Assembly: GCA_022828425.1 (NCBI GenBank)
Contig: CP094685.1
Location: forward strand, 1,178,001 to 1,242,000
Origin: Candidatus Thiothrix sulfatifontis
Lineage (GTDB): Bacteria; Pseudomonadota; Gammaproteobacteria; Thiotrichales; Thiotrichaceae
Length of the DNA stretch: 64,000 nt
Reading direction: 5' to 3'
A model generated the notes under the pieces. That model worked only from the letters and a program-made list of their open reading frames with translations. It had not been told where the DNA came from and ran no database searches. A program made the translations under genes and the position numbers. How positions within the stretch are numbered: the first letter of the stretch is position 1; each line of letters begins with the position of its first letter. This document shows, piece after piece, positions 44,554 through 53,788 of this stretch.

Positions 44554-45132
44554 ATGGAGGTGGATGCTCGTGAAAAACAATTGCTCAACCGTTACCTGCA
44601 ATTATTGCAACGCTGGAACAAAGTTTACAATCTGACAGCGGTGCGTGATCCGGCTGAAATGCAATCTCTGCATATCGCGGATAGCCTCAGTGTTGCGCCC
44701 TATTTACGGGGCACGACTTGCCTTGACGTCGGCAGCGGGGCAGGGTTGCCGGGCATTCCGCTGGCGATCATTCAGCCGCAACGTCAATTCACCTTGCTCG
44801 ACACCAATGGCAAGAAAACCCGTTTCATGCAGCAAGCGGTGTTGGAGTTGGGCTTGTCTAACGTGAGCGTGATCCAAACGCGCGTCGAAAGCTGGCAGCC
44901 TGTCGGGTGTTTTGACGCGATTATCAGTCGGGCTTTCGCTTCCCTACAGGATTTTGTGACCTTTACCGGCAAACATGCCTGCGAAAATGGTATCCTCTAC
45001 GCGATGAAGGGGCGCTACCCTGACAGCGAACTGGCAGCGTTGCCCAGTGGCTGGCAAGTCATGGCGCAACACACCCTGCACGTACCCAGTCTGGATGCGG
45101 AACGGCATCTGTTGGAATTACAGCACGTATAA
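44554..45132 (+). CDS. rsmG: 16S rRNA (guanine527-N7)-methyltransferase RsmG
   Basis: A 192-residue SAM-dependent methyltransferase acting on the 530 loop of 16S rRNA; loss gives low-level streptomycin resistance. The SAM motif CLDVGSGAGLPGIPLAI and the N-terminal NKVYNLTAVRDP are diagnostic. It starts three bases after mnmG, the common pairing. Confidence 0.95.
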   Translation: MEVDAREKQLLNRYLQLLQRWNKVYNLTAVRDPAEMQSLHIADSLSVAPYLRGTTCLDVGSGAGLPGIPLAIIQPQRQFTLLDTNGKKTRFMQQAVLELGLSNVSVIQTRVESWQPVGCFDAIISRAFASLQDFVTFTGKHACENGILYAMKGRYPDSELAALPSGWQVMAQHTLHVPSLDAERHLLELQHV

Positions 45133-45146
45133 GCGAGAACCATTTC

Positions 45147-45937
<791 letters not shown>

Positions 45938-45944
<7 letters not shown>

Positions 45945-46792
45945 AAAAACCGGCTTTGGGTCGTGGTCTCGACATACTGCTCAGCTCAGTACGCGGCGAC
46001 GGTGAACAGGCGGATGATACCGTTCTGAAAAAACTTCCCATTGAGCGCATTCGCCCCGGTCAGTATCAACCCCGTACCCGCATGGATCCTGATGCTTTAC
46101 AAGAGCTGGCTGATTCCATCAAAGCGCATGGCTTGGTGCAGCCGGTGGTGGTGCGCAAACTTGGCGGTGGTGAATACGAGCTGATTGCCGGTGAACGCCG
46201 TTGGCGGGCGGCACAGTTGGCAGATTTGCATGAAATTCCTGCGGTCGTGCGTGAAATTCCCGACCAAGCCGCCGCCGCCATGTCGCTGATTGAAAATATC
46301 CAGCGTGAAGACCTGAATGCGTTGGAAGAAGCCGGTGCATTGCGGCGCTTAATTGACGAATTCGGTCTGACTCACCAACAAACTGCTGAAGCGGTAGGGC
46401 GTTCGCGTGCGGCTGTCACCAATCTGCTGCGCTTGCTGGAGTTACAGCCAGAAACCAAAGCCTTGGTGGATGCCGGACAGCTTGAAATGGGGCACGCTCG
46501 TGCCTTGTTAGCCCTGCAAGGTCAACAGCAAATCGACGCGGCGCAAAAAGTTGCTGAACGCCAGTTGTCGGTACGCGAAACCGAGCGCCTCGTTAAAAGC
46601 CTGTTAGACACCGCTCAAAAGCCAACACCTGAATTCAAGCCATCACCCGATGTCTTAAAGTTAGAACAAACCCTTGCCGATACCCTTGGTGCTAAGGTGG
46701 CGATTCGCTACAACCGCACCGGCAAAGGTAAGTTAGTCATTGAATACAACAGTTTAGATGAGCTTGACGGAATTCTGGGTCATATTCAGTAA
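45938..46792 (+). CDS. parB: Chromosome-partitioning protein ParB (Spo0J)
   Basis: A 284-residue CTPase and DNA clamp that loads at parS. It opens with KKPALGRGLDILLS, the peptide that stimulates ParA, and carries the CTP-binding motif GERRWRAAQ and ENIQREDLNALEEA. A helix-turn-helix (THQQTAEAVGRSRAAVTNLL) and a C-terminal dimerisation domain follow. I found no clear parS palindrome in the window. Confidence 0.95.
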
Positions 46793-46809
46793 ATTTTATG
46801 CTCAAGGTG

Positions 46810-46838
46810 TTGCTGCGAAGACGGAATCGCTGCATAAT
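46810..46838 (+). promoter_or_regulatory. Probable promoter of rpsT
   Basis: TTGCTG (three of six) at 46810-46815, a 17-base spacer and CATAAT (five of six) at 46833-46838. The start point would be about 35 bases upstream of rpsT. Confidence 0.45.
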
Positions 46839-46879
46839 ACGCGCCTTGTTTTTCGGATTGGTTTTTCGGGAGAATACCC

Positions 46880-47146
46880 TTGCCTAACATAGCTTCAGCT
46901 AAGAAACGTGTTCGCCAGAGCGAAGTAAGCCGTATGCACAACCGTCATATGCGCACACGGTTACGTACACAAATTAAAAATGTTCTGCGTGCTATCGACG
47001 CTGGCGACCGCGAAGCTGCTCTGTCTGCTTACCAAGCGGCGGTGCCGGTGATTGATTCGATTGCTGACAAAGGCATCATTCACAAGAACAAAGCAGCACG
47101 CCACAAAAGCCGTCTGAACGCACACATTAAAGCGCTGCAAGCCTAA
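46880..47146 (+). CDS. rpsT: 30S ribosomal protein S20
   Basis: An 88-residue S20. PNIASAKKRVRQSEVSRMHN and IIHKNKAARHKSRLNAHIKA are typical. The start codon is TTG with GGGAGAA upstream; E. coli rpsT also begins with TTG and is controlled at translation by S20 itself, so the rare start may serve the same end here. Confidence 0.96.
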   Translation: MPNIASAKKRVRQSEVSRMHNRHMRTRLRTQIKNVLRAIDAGDREAALSAYQAAVPVIDSIADKGIIHKNKAARHKSRLNAHIKALQA

Positions 47147-47173
47147 TCATTCGATTGGTTTGATGCGTTTTTC

Positions 47174-47200
47174 AAGGCCGGTTGTTAACTACCGGCCTTT
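47174..47200 (+). terminator. Terminator behind rpsT
   Basis: AAGGCCGGT - TGTTAACT - ACCGGCCTT is a nine-pair stem followed by a short T-tract. It separates rpsT from coaE. Confidence 0.8.
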
Positions 47201-47218
47201 CGCGTTTGTGTGGTGTTT

Positions 47219-47818
47219 ATGCTAAAGGTTGGTTTAACTGGCGGTATCGGTTGTGGCAAATCCACGGCAGTGCGGCGTTTTCGGGAACTGGGTGTTCCAG
47301 TTATTGAAGCTGACCTCATTGCCCGTGAAGTCGTCGCAGTAGGGCAGCCAGCGTTGCAGGAAATTGCTGAGCGCTTTGGTTTACAGGCACTTCAAGCCGA
47401 TGGTGCGCTTCATCGTGCGTGGTTGCGTCAAACCGTTTTCAGTGACCCGGCACGCTTACAGCAACTCGAATCGATTCTTCATCCGCGCATTCGCGCTGAA
47501 ATCCTTGCCAGAATTGCTGCTTGTGCGCACAGCGCTTATGTGATCGTTGACGTCCCCCTATTGTTTGAAAAGGGCTATACTCAACTTTTCGAGCGAATCT
47601 TGGTAATTGATTGTTTGCCAGATCAGCAAGTGTTGCGTGTCCGGCAACGTGACGGCAGTGATGATGGTGTGATTACGTCTATCATGCAGTCGCAAATTGC
47701 TCGCGCGGCACGTTTGCAGCAAGCTGACGATATTGTTAGCAACGCTGCGTCTATTATTGATTTTTATGAAAAAATTGACGATTTAAATTTCAAATACATG
47801 AAATTGTCAGAAGCTTAG
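47219..47818 (+). CDS. coaE: Dephospho-CoA kinase
   Basis: A 199-residue P-loop kinase catalysing the last step of CoA synthesis. The Walker A is GLTGGIGCGKST (about residues 5-16), with the CoA-binding region near VIEADLIAREV and the lid segment RQRDGSDDGV. ATG 47219 is preferred over a GTG three codons upstream by family length. As in E. coli, it is followed by zapD. Confidence 0.93.
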   Translation: MLKVGLTGGIGCGKSTAVRRFRELGVPVIEADLIAREVVAVGQPALQEIAERFGLQALQADGALHRAWLRQTVFSDPARLQQLESILHPRIRAEILARIAACAHSAYVIVDVPLLFEKGYTQLFERILVIDCLPDQQVLRVRQRDGSDDGVITSIMQSQIARAARLQQADDIVSNAASIIDFYEKIDDLNFKYMKLSEA

Positions 47819-47877
47819 TTGCTTGTTCTGTTGGCTTTTTGGTATAAAGGCAATTCAATAGGGCTTGTAAGTGTTTT

Positions 47878-48699
47878 ATGATGATTTATGCACAACCGCT
47901 GAGTGAAGATATTCGCCGAATTTCCGAGCCATACATGATTGGTTATGAGCAGCCGTTAAACGAAAAAATCCGTTTGTTTATGCGATTGGAATTGCTAATG
48001 GGGCGATTTCAATACCATATTTCTGCTGATCCCAAACCTGAGGATACGGTAGCGGCATTGCATTTGTTGCTGGATTTGTACAATCTTTCTGCCCGCCTTG
48101 ATGTCAAAAGTGAAATCTTGAAAGAAATTGACCGTATGGGGCAATCCGCACGCTTGCTGTTGCGCCGTGAAGATGCGGATGCCACACGTCTTGATGCAGT
48201 ATTAGAAAAGCTTAACCACCATAGCGACGTGTTGTACCAGCAACGCGGGCAACTGGGGCAACATTTGAAGACTCATACGTTTTTCAACAGTTTGCGCCAA
48301 CGCTCCACTTTGCCGGGTGGTTTGAATGGCTTTGATATTCCGCTGTTCCATTATTGGCAAGAGCAAGCGATCAATGTGCGAGTTGATGATTTGCGTGAAT
48401 GGATTGAGCCTTATGTGACCGCCAATGCTGCCGCTCGTGAGTTGCTGAATATTGTGCGTGATTTCGGTGAGCGTCATGCAGAAGTGGCTAAGGAAGGTTT
48501 CTACCAGTCGATGCTGGAAACGCGTAAGCCTTATCAAATGATGCGGGTGGAACTGCCCGATAGTGTTGATTATTATCCTGAAATCAGTGCAGGAAAACAG
48601 CGTTTCACGCTGCGCTTTGTGAATGCAGACATGCTGGCAGAGCGTGGTAAGCAAAATCAAAAAGATGTGAATTTTACCTTGGTACTGTGTTCTTTCTGA
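47878..48699 (+). CDS. zapD: Cell division protein ZapD
   Basis: A protein of up to 273 residues that crosslinks FtsZ filaments. The core begins YEQPLNEKIRLFMRLELL near residue 23; ALHLLLDLYNLSARLDVKSE, GGLNGFDIPLFHYWQ and QRFTLRFVNADM are further family blocks. The first 20 residues (AQPLSEDIRRISEP) precede the normal family start. ATG 47938 is therefore an alternative, though neither start has a strong ribosome binding site. The neighbour coaE supports the call. Confidence 0.9.
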   Translation: MMIYAQPLSEDIRRISEPYMIGYEQPLNEKIRLFMRLELLMGRFQYHISADPKPEDTVAALHLLLDLYNLSARLDVKSEILKEIDRMGQSARLLLRREDADATRLDAVLEKLNHHSDVLYQQRGQLGQHLKTHTFFNSLRQRSTLPGGLNGFDIPLFHYWQEQAINVRVDDLREWIEPYVTANAAARELLNIVRDFGERHAEVAKEGFYQSMLETRKPYQMMRVELPDSVDYYPEISAGKQRFTLRFVNADMLAERGKQNQKDVNFTLVLCSF

Positions 48700-48729
48700 C
48701 GACAGTTCTTAGGCAATAGATGACGGCAG

Positions 48730-48747
48730 GCGGGCTTTTTAGCCCGC
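48730..48747. terminator. Hairpin between convergent zapD and the DUF2914 gene
   Basis: GCGGGCT - TTTT - AGCCCGC forms a seven-pair stem. A clear T-run is missing on either side, so termination is likely but weak; it could serve both strands. Confidence 0.45.
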
Positions 48748-48770
48748 TGTGCGTTTCTGGTGCAGATTGC

Positions 48771-49385
48771 TTAGCGCGGTAAGGTATCCCAAATGGCTTG
48801 AAGCGCTGGTTCGGGCTTGGGGGTGCTAACGGGCGGAGCAGCCGGTGCTGCCGAGGTCTCTGGCAATCTTCCGGGGGTTGCTGTCACGGGTTCAACCGCT
48901 GCAATTGCCTCAACCACTAACGTGTCTTGATGTAATACTGAGCCGTCGTCATTGATGACACTGACTTTCCAAGCACCGGGCAGATTGGGGGCAATCATTT
49001 TGTTAGAGTGCACGCGCCAGCGTTGCCCACCCACCGGAAATTGTAAACCGAGTTGGAATGCGCCATCTTTTTCCCAGCGATGCGTGATAACGCGCCCTTG
49101 CAGGTTAAGCAGCTCTGTGAAGTAATAGATATTTTGTCCTGCGCTGACACGGTTTAACTGGTCATTGGGTTCGCGGGCGGTAATGCCCGTGGTGAATGCA
49201 GCGCGGGTTACTTGTGGTGCAAGCGTGCTGTCAGGCGCTGGATTGGGCGGTGCTGAGGGCACGGGTAAAGTCGTGCTAGTGGGATGAGTAATAACGGCTT
49301 CTTCCGCCTTGCTCAGCGGCGTACCAATCGCTAACGTGCCGATGAGTATTAAGTATGCGGTTGCTTGTTGATAACGGTTTAACAT
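48771..49385 (-). CDS. Exported DUF2914 domain protein
   Basis: A 204-residue protein with an N-terminal export signal (AYLILIGTLAIGTPLSKA). A Pro/Ala-rich spacer leads to a DUF2914 domain from about residue 58: VTRAAFTTGITAREP, IYYFTELLNLQG, RVITHRWEKDG and WKVSVINDDG. A second Pro-rich tail follows. The domain is a beta-sandwich of unknown role, often with a conserved HxW segment (here THRWEKDG). It is divergent from xseB, with an 18-base palindrome in between. Confidence 0.8.
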   Translation of the reverse strand: MLNRYQQATAYLILIGTLAIGTPLSKAEEAVITHPTSTTLPVPSAPPNPAPDSTLAPQVTRAAFTTGITAREPNDQLNRVSAGQNIYYFTELLNLQGRVITHRWEKDGAFQLGLQFPVGGQRWRVHSNKMIAPNLPGAWKVSVINDDGSVLHQDTLVVEAIAAVEPVTATPGRLPETSAAPAAPPVSTPKPEPALQAIWDTLPR

Positions 49386-49413
49386 GGTTGCGCGTTCCTA
49401 TTATTTGATAATT

Positions 49414-49431
49414 AGAATATTATAATATTCT
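49414..49431. repeat. 18-base perfect palindrome upstream of the DUF2914 gene
   Basis: AGAATATTATAATATTCT reads the same on both strands. It lies about 30 bases from the DUF2914 start and 115 from xseB, and contains TATAAT-like cores. It could be an operator or just AT-rich promoter sequence. Confidence 0.4.
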
Positions 49432-49546
49432 TGATATAGTTTACGGTATTTGTAGGCTCTTCTTCAAAGAATACCTTAGTTAGGCTTGCCCCTGAAGGCG
49501 ACTTAGGCTTTACTACCTTTATTTACCCGCATGAACAGGATTGTGT

Positions 49547-49795
49547 ATGCCGAGAAAACAGGCGGAAGTCAGCACTACCCCAGCCAATTTTGAAACCGCG
49601 ATGCTGGCGTTGGAAACGTTGGTGCAGCGCATGGAAAGTGGCGAGTTATCCTTGGAAGATTCCCTCAAAGAATTTGAACGTGGCGTGTTATTAACGCGAC
49701 AGTGCCAAGAAGCGCTGAAAGCGGCAGAGCAACGAGTCAAATTGCTGAGTGCGGATGGTCAGGAAAGTGACTTTCCGCAGCAAGGGGATGCCTGA
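49547..49795 (+). CDS. xseB: Exodeoxyribonuclease VII small subunit
   Basis: An 82-residue helical-hairpin protein that forms exonuclease VII with XseA. The segments FETAMLALETLVQRMESGEL and SLEDSLKEFERGVLLTRQCQ are diagnostic. ATG 49547 gives the family length. It overlaps ispA by one base (TGATG); the order xseB-ispA-dxs is the classic one. Confidence 0.95.
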   Translation: MPRKQAEVSTTPANFETAMLALETLVQRMESGELSLEDSLKEFERGVLLTRQCQEALKAAEQRVKLLSADGQESDFPQQGDA

Positions 49796-50688
49796 TGCTG
49801 AATGTGCGTAACCGTTTGCAAGCTTGGCAGGGGCGTATTGAATCGGTGTTGGAGAGTGTCTTGCCACCGGCGACGACGCATCCGGCAGTATTACATCAAG
49901 CGCTGCGCTATTCGGTGCTGGATGGCGGCAAACGGATGCGCCCGTTGTTGGTGTATGCCACCGGGGAAGCCTTGGGGATTGCGCCGGAGCATTTGGATAT
50001 TCCAGCGGCTGCGGTGGAGCTGATTCATGTGTATTCACTGGTGCATGACGATTTACCAGCGATGGATAATGATGATTTGCGTCGGGGTAAACCAACCTGT
50101 CATAAAGCGTTCGATGAGCCGACCGCGATTTTGGTAGGGGATGCTTTGCAAGCCTTGGCATTTCAAGTATTGGCGGCACACCCCCGGATGACAGCTTCAC
50201 CTGCGCAACGTTTGCGGATGATTGAGCTGCTGGGGCAGGCAGCGGGTTCTCGCGGCATGGTCGGTGGGCAAGCGCTTGATTTGGCAGCCGTGGGAGGAAC
50301 CCTGACCGAGATAGCGTTGGAAAACATGCACATCCACAAAACCGGCGCATTGATCCGTGCGAGCGTGCTATTGGCGGCGTATAGTGTGGAAGCATTGGAT
50401 GCGCAGCGCTTGCAACAATTGGATCATTTTGCGAAATGCATCGGTTTGGCGTTCCAAGTGCAGGACGATATTTTGGATGTGGAAAGTGATACCCAGACCT
50501 TGGGTAAAATCCGTGGCGCTGATGAGGCTGCCGGTAAGCCGACGTATCCTTCCATCATTGGCTTGTCCGCATCCAAAACCAAGCTACAAGATTTGTATGA
50601 CGAAGCGCTGGACGCTTTGGTATCCTTCGATGAATCGGCGCATTTGTTGCGTGAAATTGCCGAGTTCACGGTTAAGCGCATACGATAA
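49795..50688 (+). CDS. ispA: Farnesyl diphosphate synthase
   Basis: A 297-residue prenyltransferase that joins IPP units to DMAPP and GPP to give FPP. The first aspartate-rich motif HDDLPAMDNDDLRRGKPT (about residues 84-101) and the second, QDDILDVESD (near 222), are intact, with GGKRMRPLL at the IPP site. It sits between xseB and dxs. Confidence 0.95.
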   Translation: MLNVRNRLQAWQGRIESVLESVLPPATTHPAVLHQALRYSVLDGGKRMRPLLVYATGEALGIAPEHLDIPAAAVELIHVYSLVHDDLPAMDNDDLRRGKPTCHKAFDEPTAILVGDALQALAFQVLAAHPRMTASPAQRLRMIELLGQAAGSRGMVGGQALDLAAVGGTLTEIALENMHIHKTGALIRASVLLAAYSVEALDAQRLQQLDHFAKCIGLAFQVQDDILDVESDTQTLGKIRGADEAAGKPTYPSIIGLSASKTKLQDLYDEALDALVSFDESAHLLREIAEFTVKRIR

Positions 50689-50758
50689 ATACTAATAGCA
50701 AGATTAGAACCCACCACAGTACCCATATTTACGGTTTGACGATTAGGGGTTAGCCAAC

Positions 50759-52648
50759 GTGCTTAATACGATTTATTCGCCTGACGCCCTGCGTCAGTTA
50801 GAACTGGAGCAATTGCCAGCAGTGTGCGCCCAAGTGCGCGAATTTTTGCTGAATTCAGTCTCCACTGGCGGAGGGCATTTTTCCTCCAATTTAGGCACGG
50901 TCGAGCTGACGGTGGCGCTGCATTTCGCGTTTGACACGCCCAGAGACAAGCTGGTGTGGGATGTGGGGCATCAGGCATACCCGCATAAAATTCTCACCGG
51001 GCGACGCGAGCAGATGAGCAGTATTCGCCAAAAAGATGGCTTGGCGGGTTTCCCGAAACGCAGCGAAAGTGAATACGATACCTTTGGGGTGGGGCATTCC
51101 AGTACCTCGATCAGCGCGGCCTTGGGCATGGCGTTAGCCGCGCAGCACAAAGGCGAAGATTACCATTCGGTGGCGATTATCGGTGACGGTGCCTTGACGG
51201 CGGGGATGGCGTATGAGGCGATGAACCACGCGGGTGATTTAGACGCTGACCTGATCGTGATTCTCAATGACAATGAAATGTCGATTTCGCCCAACGTGGG
51301 GGCGTTGCGTAAATATTTGACGCGCTTGTTGACCGGGCGCATGTATTCGACCATGCGCGAAAGCGGTAAAAAAGCCCTGTCGCACAGCAAATCGCTGTCA
51401 AAATTGGTGAAGTTGACCGAAGAACACATGAAGGGCATGGTGTTGCCGGGTACTTTGTTTGAGGAGATGGGCTTCAAATATTACGGCCCGATCGACGGGC
51501 ATGACGTGGAAGAGCTGGTGCGGGTTTTACAAAATCTCAAAAATATCAAAGGCCCGCGTTTACTGCATGTCTTAACACAGAAAGGCAAAGGCTACGAGCC
51601 AGCAGAAGAAGACCCCTGCACTTATCATGGCGTGGTTCCGTTCAATCTGAAAACGGGATTGGTTACTAACGCAAAAAAATCCACTCCCACGTACACGCAA
51701 GTATTCGGGCAATGGCTCTGCGATATGGCAGCACAGGATGCGCGTTTGATAGGCATTACCCCGGCAATGTGTGAGGGTTCGGGTTTGGTGGCGTTTTCGG
51801 AACGTTTCCCCGAACGGTATTTCGATGTGGGGATTGCGGAACAACACGCGGTGACATTGGCGGCGGGCTTGGCGTGTGAAGGCTTGAAGCCGGTAGTGGC
51901 GATTTATTCGACCTTTTTGCAACGCGCGTATGATCAATTGATACACGATGTGGCTATTCAGAATTTGCCGGTGGTGTTTGCAATTGATCGCGCGGGTTTG
52001 GTCGGGGCGGATGGCCCTACGCATTCGGGGAATTACGATTTGTCGTTCTTGCGTTGCATCCCGAATATGGTCGTGATGGCACCTGCCGATGAAAACGAAT
52101 GCCGTCAGATGTTGTACACTGCTTTTCAGATGGACTGCCCCACCGCAGTACGTTACCCACGCGGCAAAGGGATTGGCATTGAACCCCAAACGGCGATGCA
52201 AGCGCTTCCATTAGGCAAAGCGATCAAGTTGCGCACTGGTCACGCGATTGCCATTGTGTTGTTTGGTTCGCTCTTGCTGGAAGCACAAGCCGCCGCCACT
52301 GAGTTGAATGCCACGCTGGTCAATATGCGCTTTGTCAAACCGCTGGATAAAGCGATGTTGCGGGAATTGGCGCAATCCCACGAACTGTTAGTGACCCTGG
52401 AAGATAATGCGATCATGGGTGGCGCGGGCAGCGCAGTAAACGAATATTTGCACGAAGCGGGCATCGTGGTGGAAGTGCTGAATCTGGGCTTGCCGGATCG
52501 TTACATCGAACACGCGCAGCGCGAGGAGCAACTCGCCAGTTGTGGTTTGGATGCGGCAGGTATTGTACAACGCGTCAACGCGGGTTATGGTGGGCGGATT
52601 CGCAATGGCGTAACCTTGTACCCTGTGCCACAATACGGTACCCATTAA
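50759..52648 (+). CDS. dxs: 1-deoxy-D-xylulose-5-phosphate synthase
   Basis: A 629-residue thiamine diphosphate enzyme for the first step of the MEP isoprenoid pathway. It has [15 protein letters not shown], the ThDP motif [35 protein letters not shown] and [17 protein letters not shown]. The start is a GTG behind AGGGG, giving a slightly shorter N-terminus than E. coli. With ispA upstream it forms an isoprenoid unit. Confidence 0.96.
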   Translation: MLNTIYSPDALRQLELEQLPAVCAQVREFLLNSVSTGGGHFSSNLGTVELTVALHFAFDTPRDKLVWDVGHQAYPHKILTGRREQMSSIRQKDGLAGFPKRSESEYDTFGVGHSSTSISAALGMALAAQHKGEDYHSVAIIGDGALTAGMAYEAMNHAGDLDADLIVILNDNEMSISPNVGALRKYLTRLLTGRMYSTMRESGKKALSHSKSLSKLVKLTEEHMKGMVLPGTLFEEMGFKYYGPIDGHDVEELVRVLQNLKNIKGPRLLHVLTQKGKGYEPAEEDPCTYHGVVPFNLKTGLVTNAKKSTPTYTQVFGQWLCDMAAQDARLIGITPAMCEGSGLVAFSERFPERYFDVGIAEQHAVTLAAGLACEGLKPVVAIYSTFLQRAYDQLIHDVAIQNLPVVFAIDRAGLVGADGPTHSGNYDLSFLRCIPNMVVMAPADENECRQMLYTAFQMDCPTAVRYPRGKGIGIEPQTAMQALPLGKAIKLRTGHAIAIVLFGSLLLEAQAAATELNATLVNMRFVKPLDKAMLRELAQSHELLVTLEDNAIMGGAGSAVNEYLHEAGIVVEVLNLGLPDRYIEHAQREEQLASCGLDAAGIVQRVNAGYGGRIRNGVTLYPVPQYGTH

Positions 52649-52723
52649 AGTGTCAGAAATCGACTATAATCCCCTGAAAAGTTTGATTTCGTCTGTATTT
52701 CCCAATTCGTGAGGAGTTGTTTC

Positions 52724-53347
52724 ATGAAGTTTCTTGTTGGCTTTTTCAGCCTCGAATGGATGCGTATTTTTGATTTTATTGCGCCGTTGGTTATCCGTTT
52801 GTTCCTCGCCCCGATGTTTTGGGTGGCAGGCGTTAAACACTTAGGGCTGTTTTCCAGTTCTGATTTTGTGATTTATAATCCTTTGACTTGGGTCAATACC
52901 GAGGCTTTTCAGCAAAGTGCCGTGGCAATGGGCAACACTGTTTTATCGGGGCTCGGCGCAGAAACCCTGCTGATTTTGATCGGTACAATCGAAATTGTCG
53001 CTGCTATCTTGCTGGTATTGGGCTTTGCGGTGCGTTGGGTAGTGTTAGCGCTGATGTTTGTCGTGGTCGTGTTGGCGCTGATTGCGATGGGCGAAGCCGG
53101 ATTCCTCACTACCATGCAACAACTGGTTATGAGCCACGGCTATACCGACATGACAAACACTGTGACAGAAGCGTACTTGGTGTATTTCGTGCTGTTGCTG
53201 GCCTTGTTTTTCATGGGAGCGGGGCGCTGGTTCAGTTTGGATTGGTACATTTATCGCGGTTTCATGAAACGCATTGACAGTAAAATGGCTCACCATGATC
53301 CGTTTGAAATTGATGCGACTGACGAGCCTGGCATCCACAAACTGTAA
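52724..53347 (+). CDS. DoxX family membrane protein
   Basis: A 207-residue protein with about four membrane helices. APLVIRLFLAPMFWVAGVKH is the DoxX-type first helix; others are ETLLILIGTIEIVAAILLVL, VVLALMFVVVVLALIAMG and TEAYLVYFVLLLALFFMGAG. ATG 52724 behind GAGGAG is preferred over a GTG five codons earlier. DoxX proteins are linked to terminal quinol oxidases and thiol or redox homeostasis, but the role here is not shown. Confidence 0.85.
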   Translation: MKFLVGFFSLEWMRIFDFIAPLVIRLFLAPMFWVAGVKHLGLFSSSDFVIYNPLTWVNTEAFQQSAVAMGNTVLSGLGAETLLILIGTIEIVAAILLVLGFAVRWVVLALMFVVVVLALIAMGEAGFLTTMQQLVMSHGYTDMTNTVTEAYLVYFVLLLALFFMGAGRWFSLDWYIYRGFMKRIDSKMAHHDPFEIDATDEPGIHKL

Positions 53348-53370
53348 CCGTTAGCATGATTGTTAGGCGA

Positions 53371-53395
53371 AAAGGCTGCACTTGGCGGCCTTTTT
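53371..53395 (+). terminator. Terminator behind the DoxX gene
   Basis: AAAGGCTGC - ACTTG - GCGGCCTTT with one G-T pair, followed by further T residues. It sits between convergent genes. Confidence 0.85.
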
Positions 53396-53405
53396 GCTTG
53401 GTGGC

Positions 53406-53663
53406 TTAACGTATTTCACCGCGTTCACGCATCGCTTTGACTTTCTCATCATTACGCTTCATGAGTTGGAGCGTCAGGTAAATTTTGGCAGGAATCGACA
53501 GAAATAAGCCGCCAGCAATTAATCCTGCCACTAATCCGATACCTTGTACGCCGTGCCCGGTCACAATGTCAGTGAAAATCACCAGTCCAACCCCGATAGC
53601 AGCAAGGCTCAACCCGACAATAATCAGGGTATACATGAGGCGAGTGAGAGATTTTTCGTTCAT
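53406..53663 (-). CDS. Small two-helix membrane protein behind FNR boxes
   Basis: An 85-residue protein with two predicted membrane helices (YTLIIVGLSLAAIGVGLVIF and GIGLVAGLIAGGLFLSIPA) and a charged C-terminal tail (MKRNDEKVKAMRERGEI). An ATG at 53702 would add 13 residues, but a GATAAT -10 element overlaps that codon, so I place the start at 53663 behind AAGG. The family is not recognised. Two perfect FNR-type sites upstream suggest induction at low oxygen. Confidence 0.7.
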   Translation of the reverse strand: MNEKSLTRLMYTLIIVGLSLAAIGVGLVIFTDIVTGHGVQGIGLVAGLIAGGLFLSIPAKIYLTLQLMKRNDEKVKAMRERGEIR

Positions 53664-53700
53664 GAGTGCTTGCCTTGCGGGTGAATGATTGAATTGTTTC

Positions 53701-53706
53701 ATTATC
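53701..53706 (-). promoter_or_regulatory. -10 element for the small membrane gene
   Basis: GATAAT on the minus strand, one mismatch from TATAAT. Its first base is about 30 bases downstream of the centre of the nearer FNR box, the geometry of a class II FNR-activated promoter (box near -41 to -42). Confidence 0.5.
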
Positions 53707-53729
53707 CGCCGCTACGAAATTCAGGGTAA

Positions 53730-53743
53730 TTGATGCTTATCAA
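53730..53743. promoter_or_regulatory. FNR/Anr-type box, proximal
   Basis: TTGATGCTTATCAA is a perfect match to the FNR consensus TTGAT-N4-ATCAA. It lies about 67 bases upstream of the small membrane gene start on the minus strand. Confidence 0.75.
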
Positions 53744-53769
53744 TCTGACGCCAGCTAACGCTGTATGTG

Positions 53770-53783
53770 TTGATCTACATCAA
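53770..53783. promoter_or_regulatory. FNR/Anr-type box, distal
   Basis: TTGATCTACATCAA is a second perfect match to TTGAT-N4-ATCAA, centred exactly 40 bases upstream of the first. It ends six bases from the coiled-coil gene stop. Confidence 0.72.
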
Positions 53784-53788
53784 TTTGC

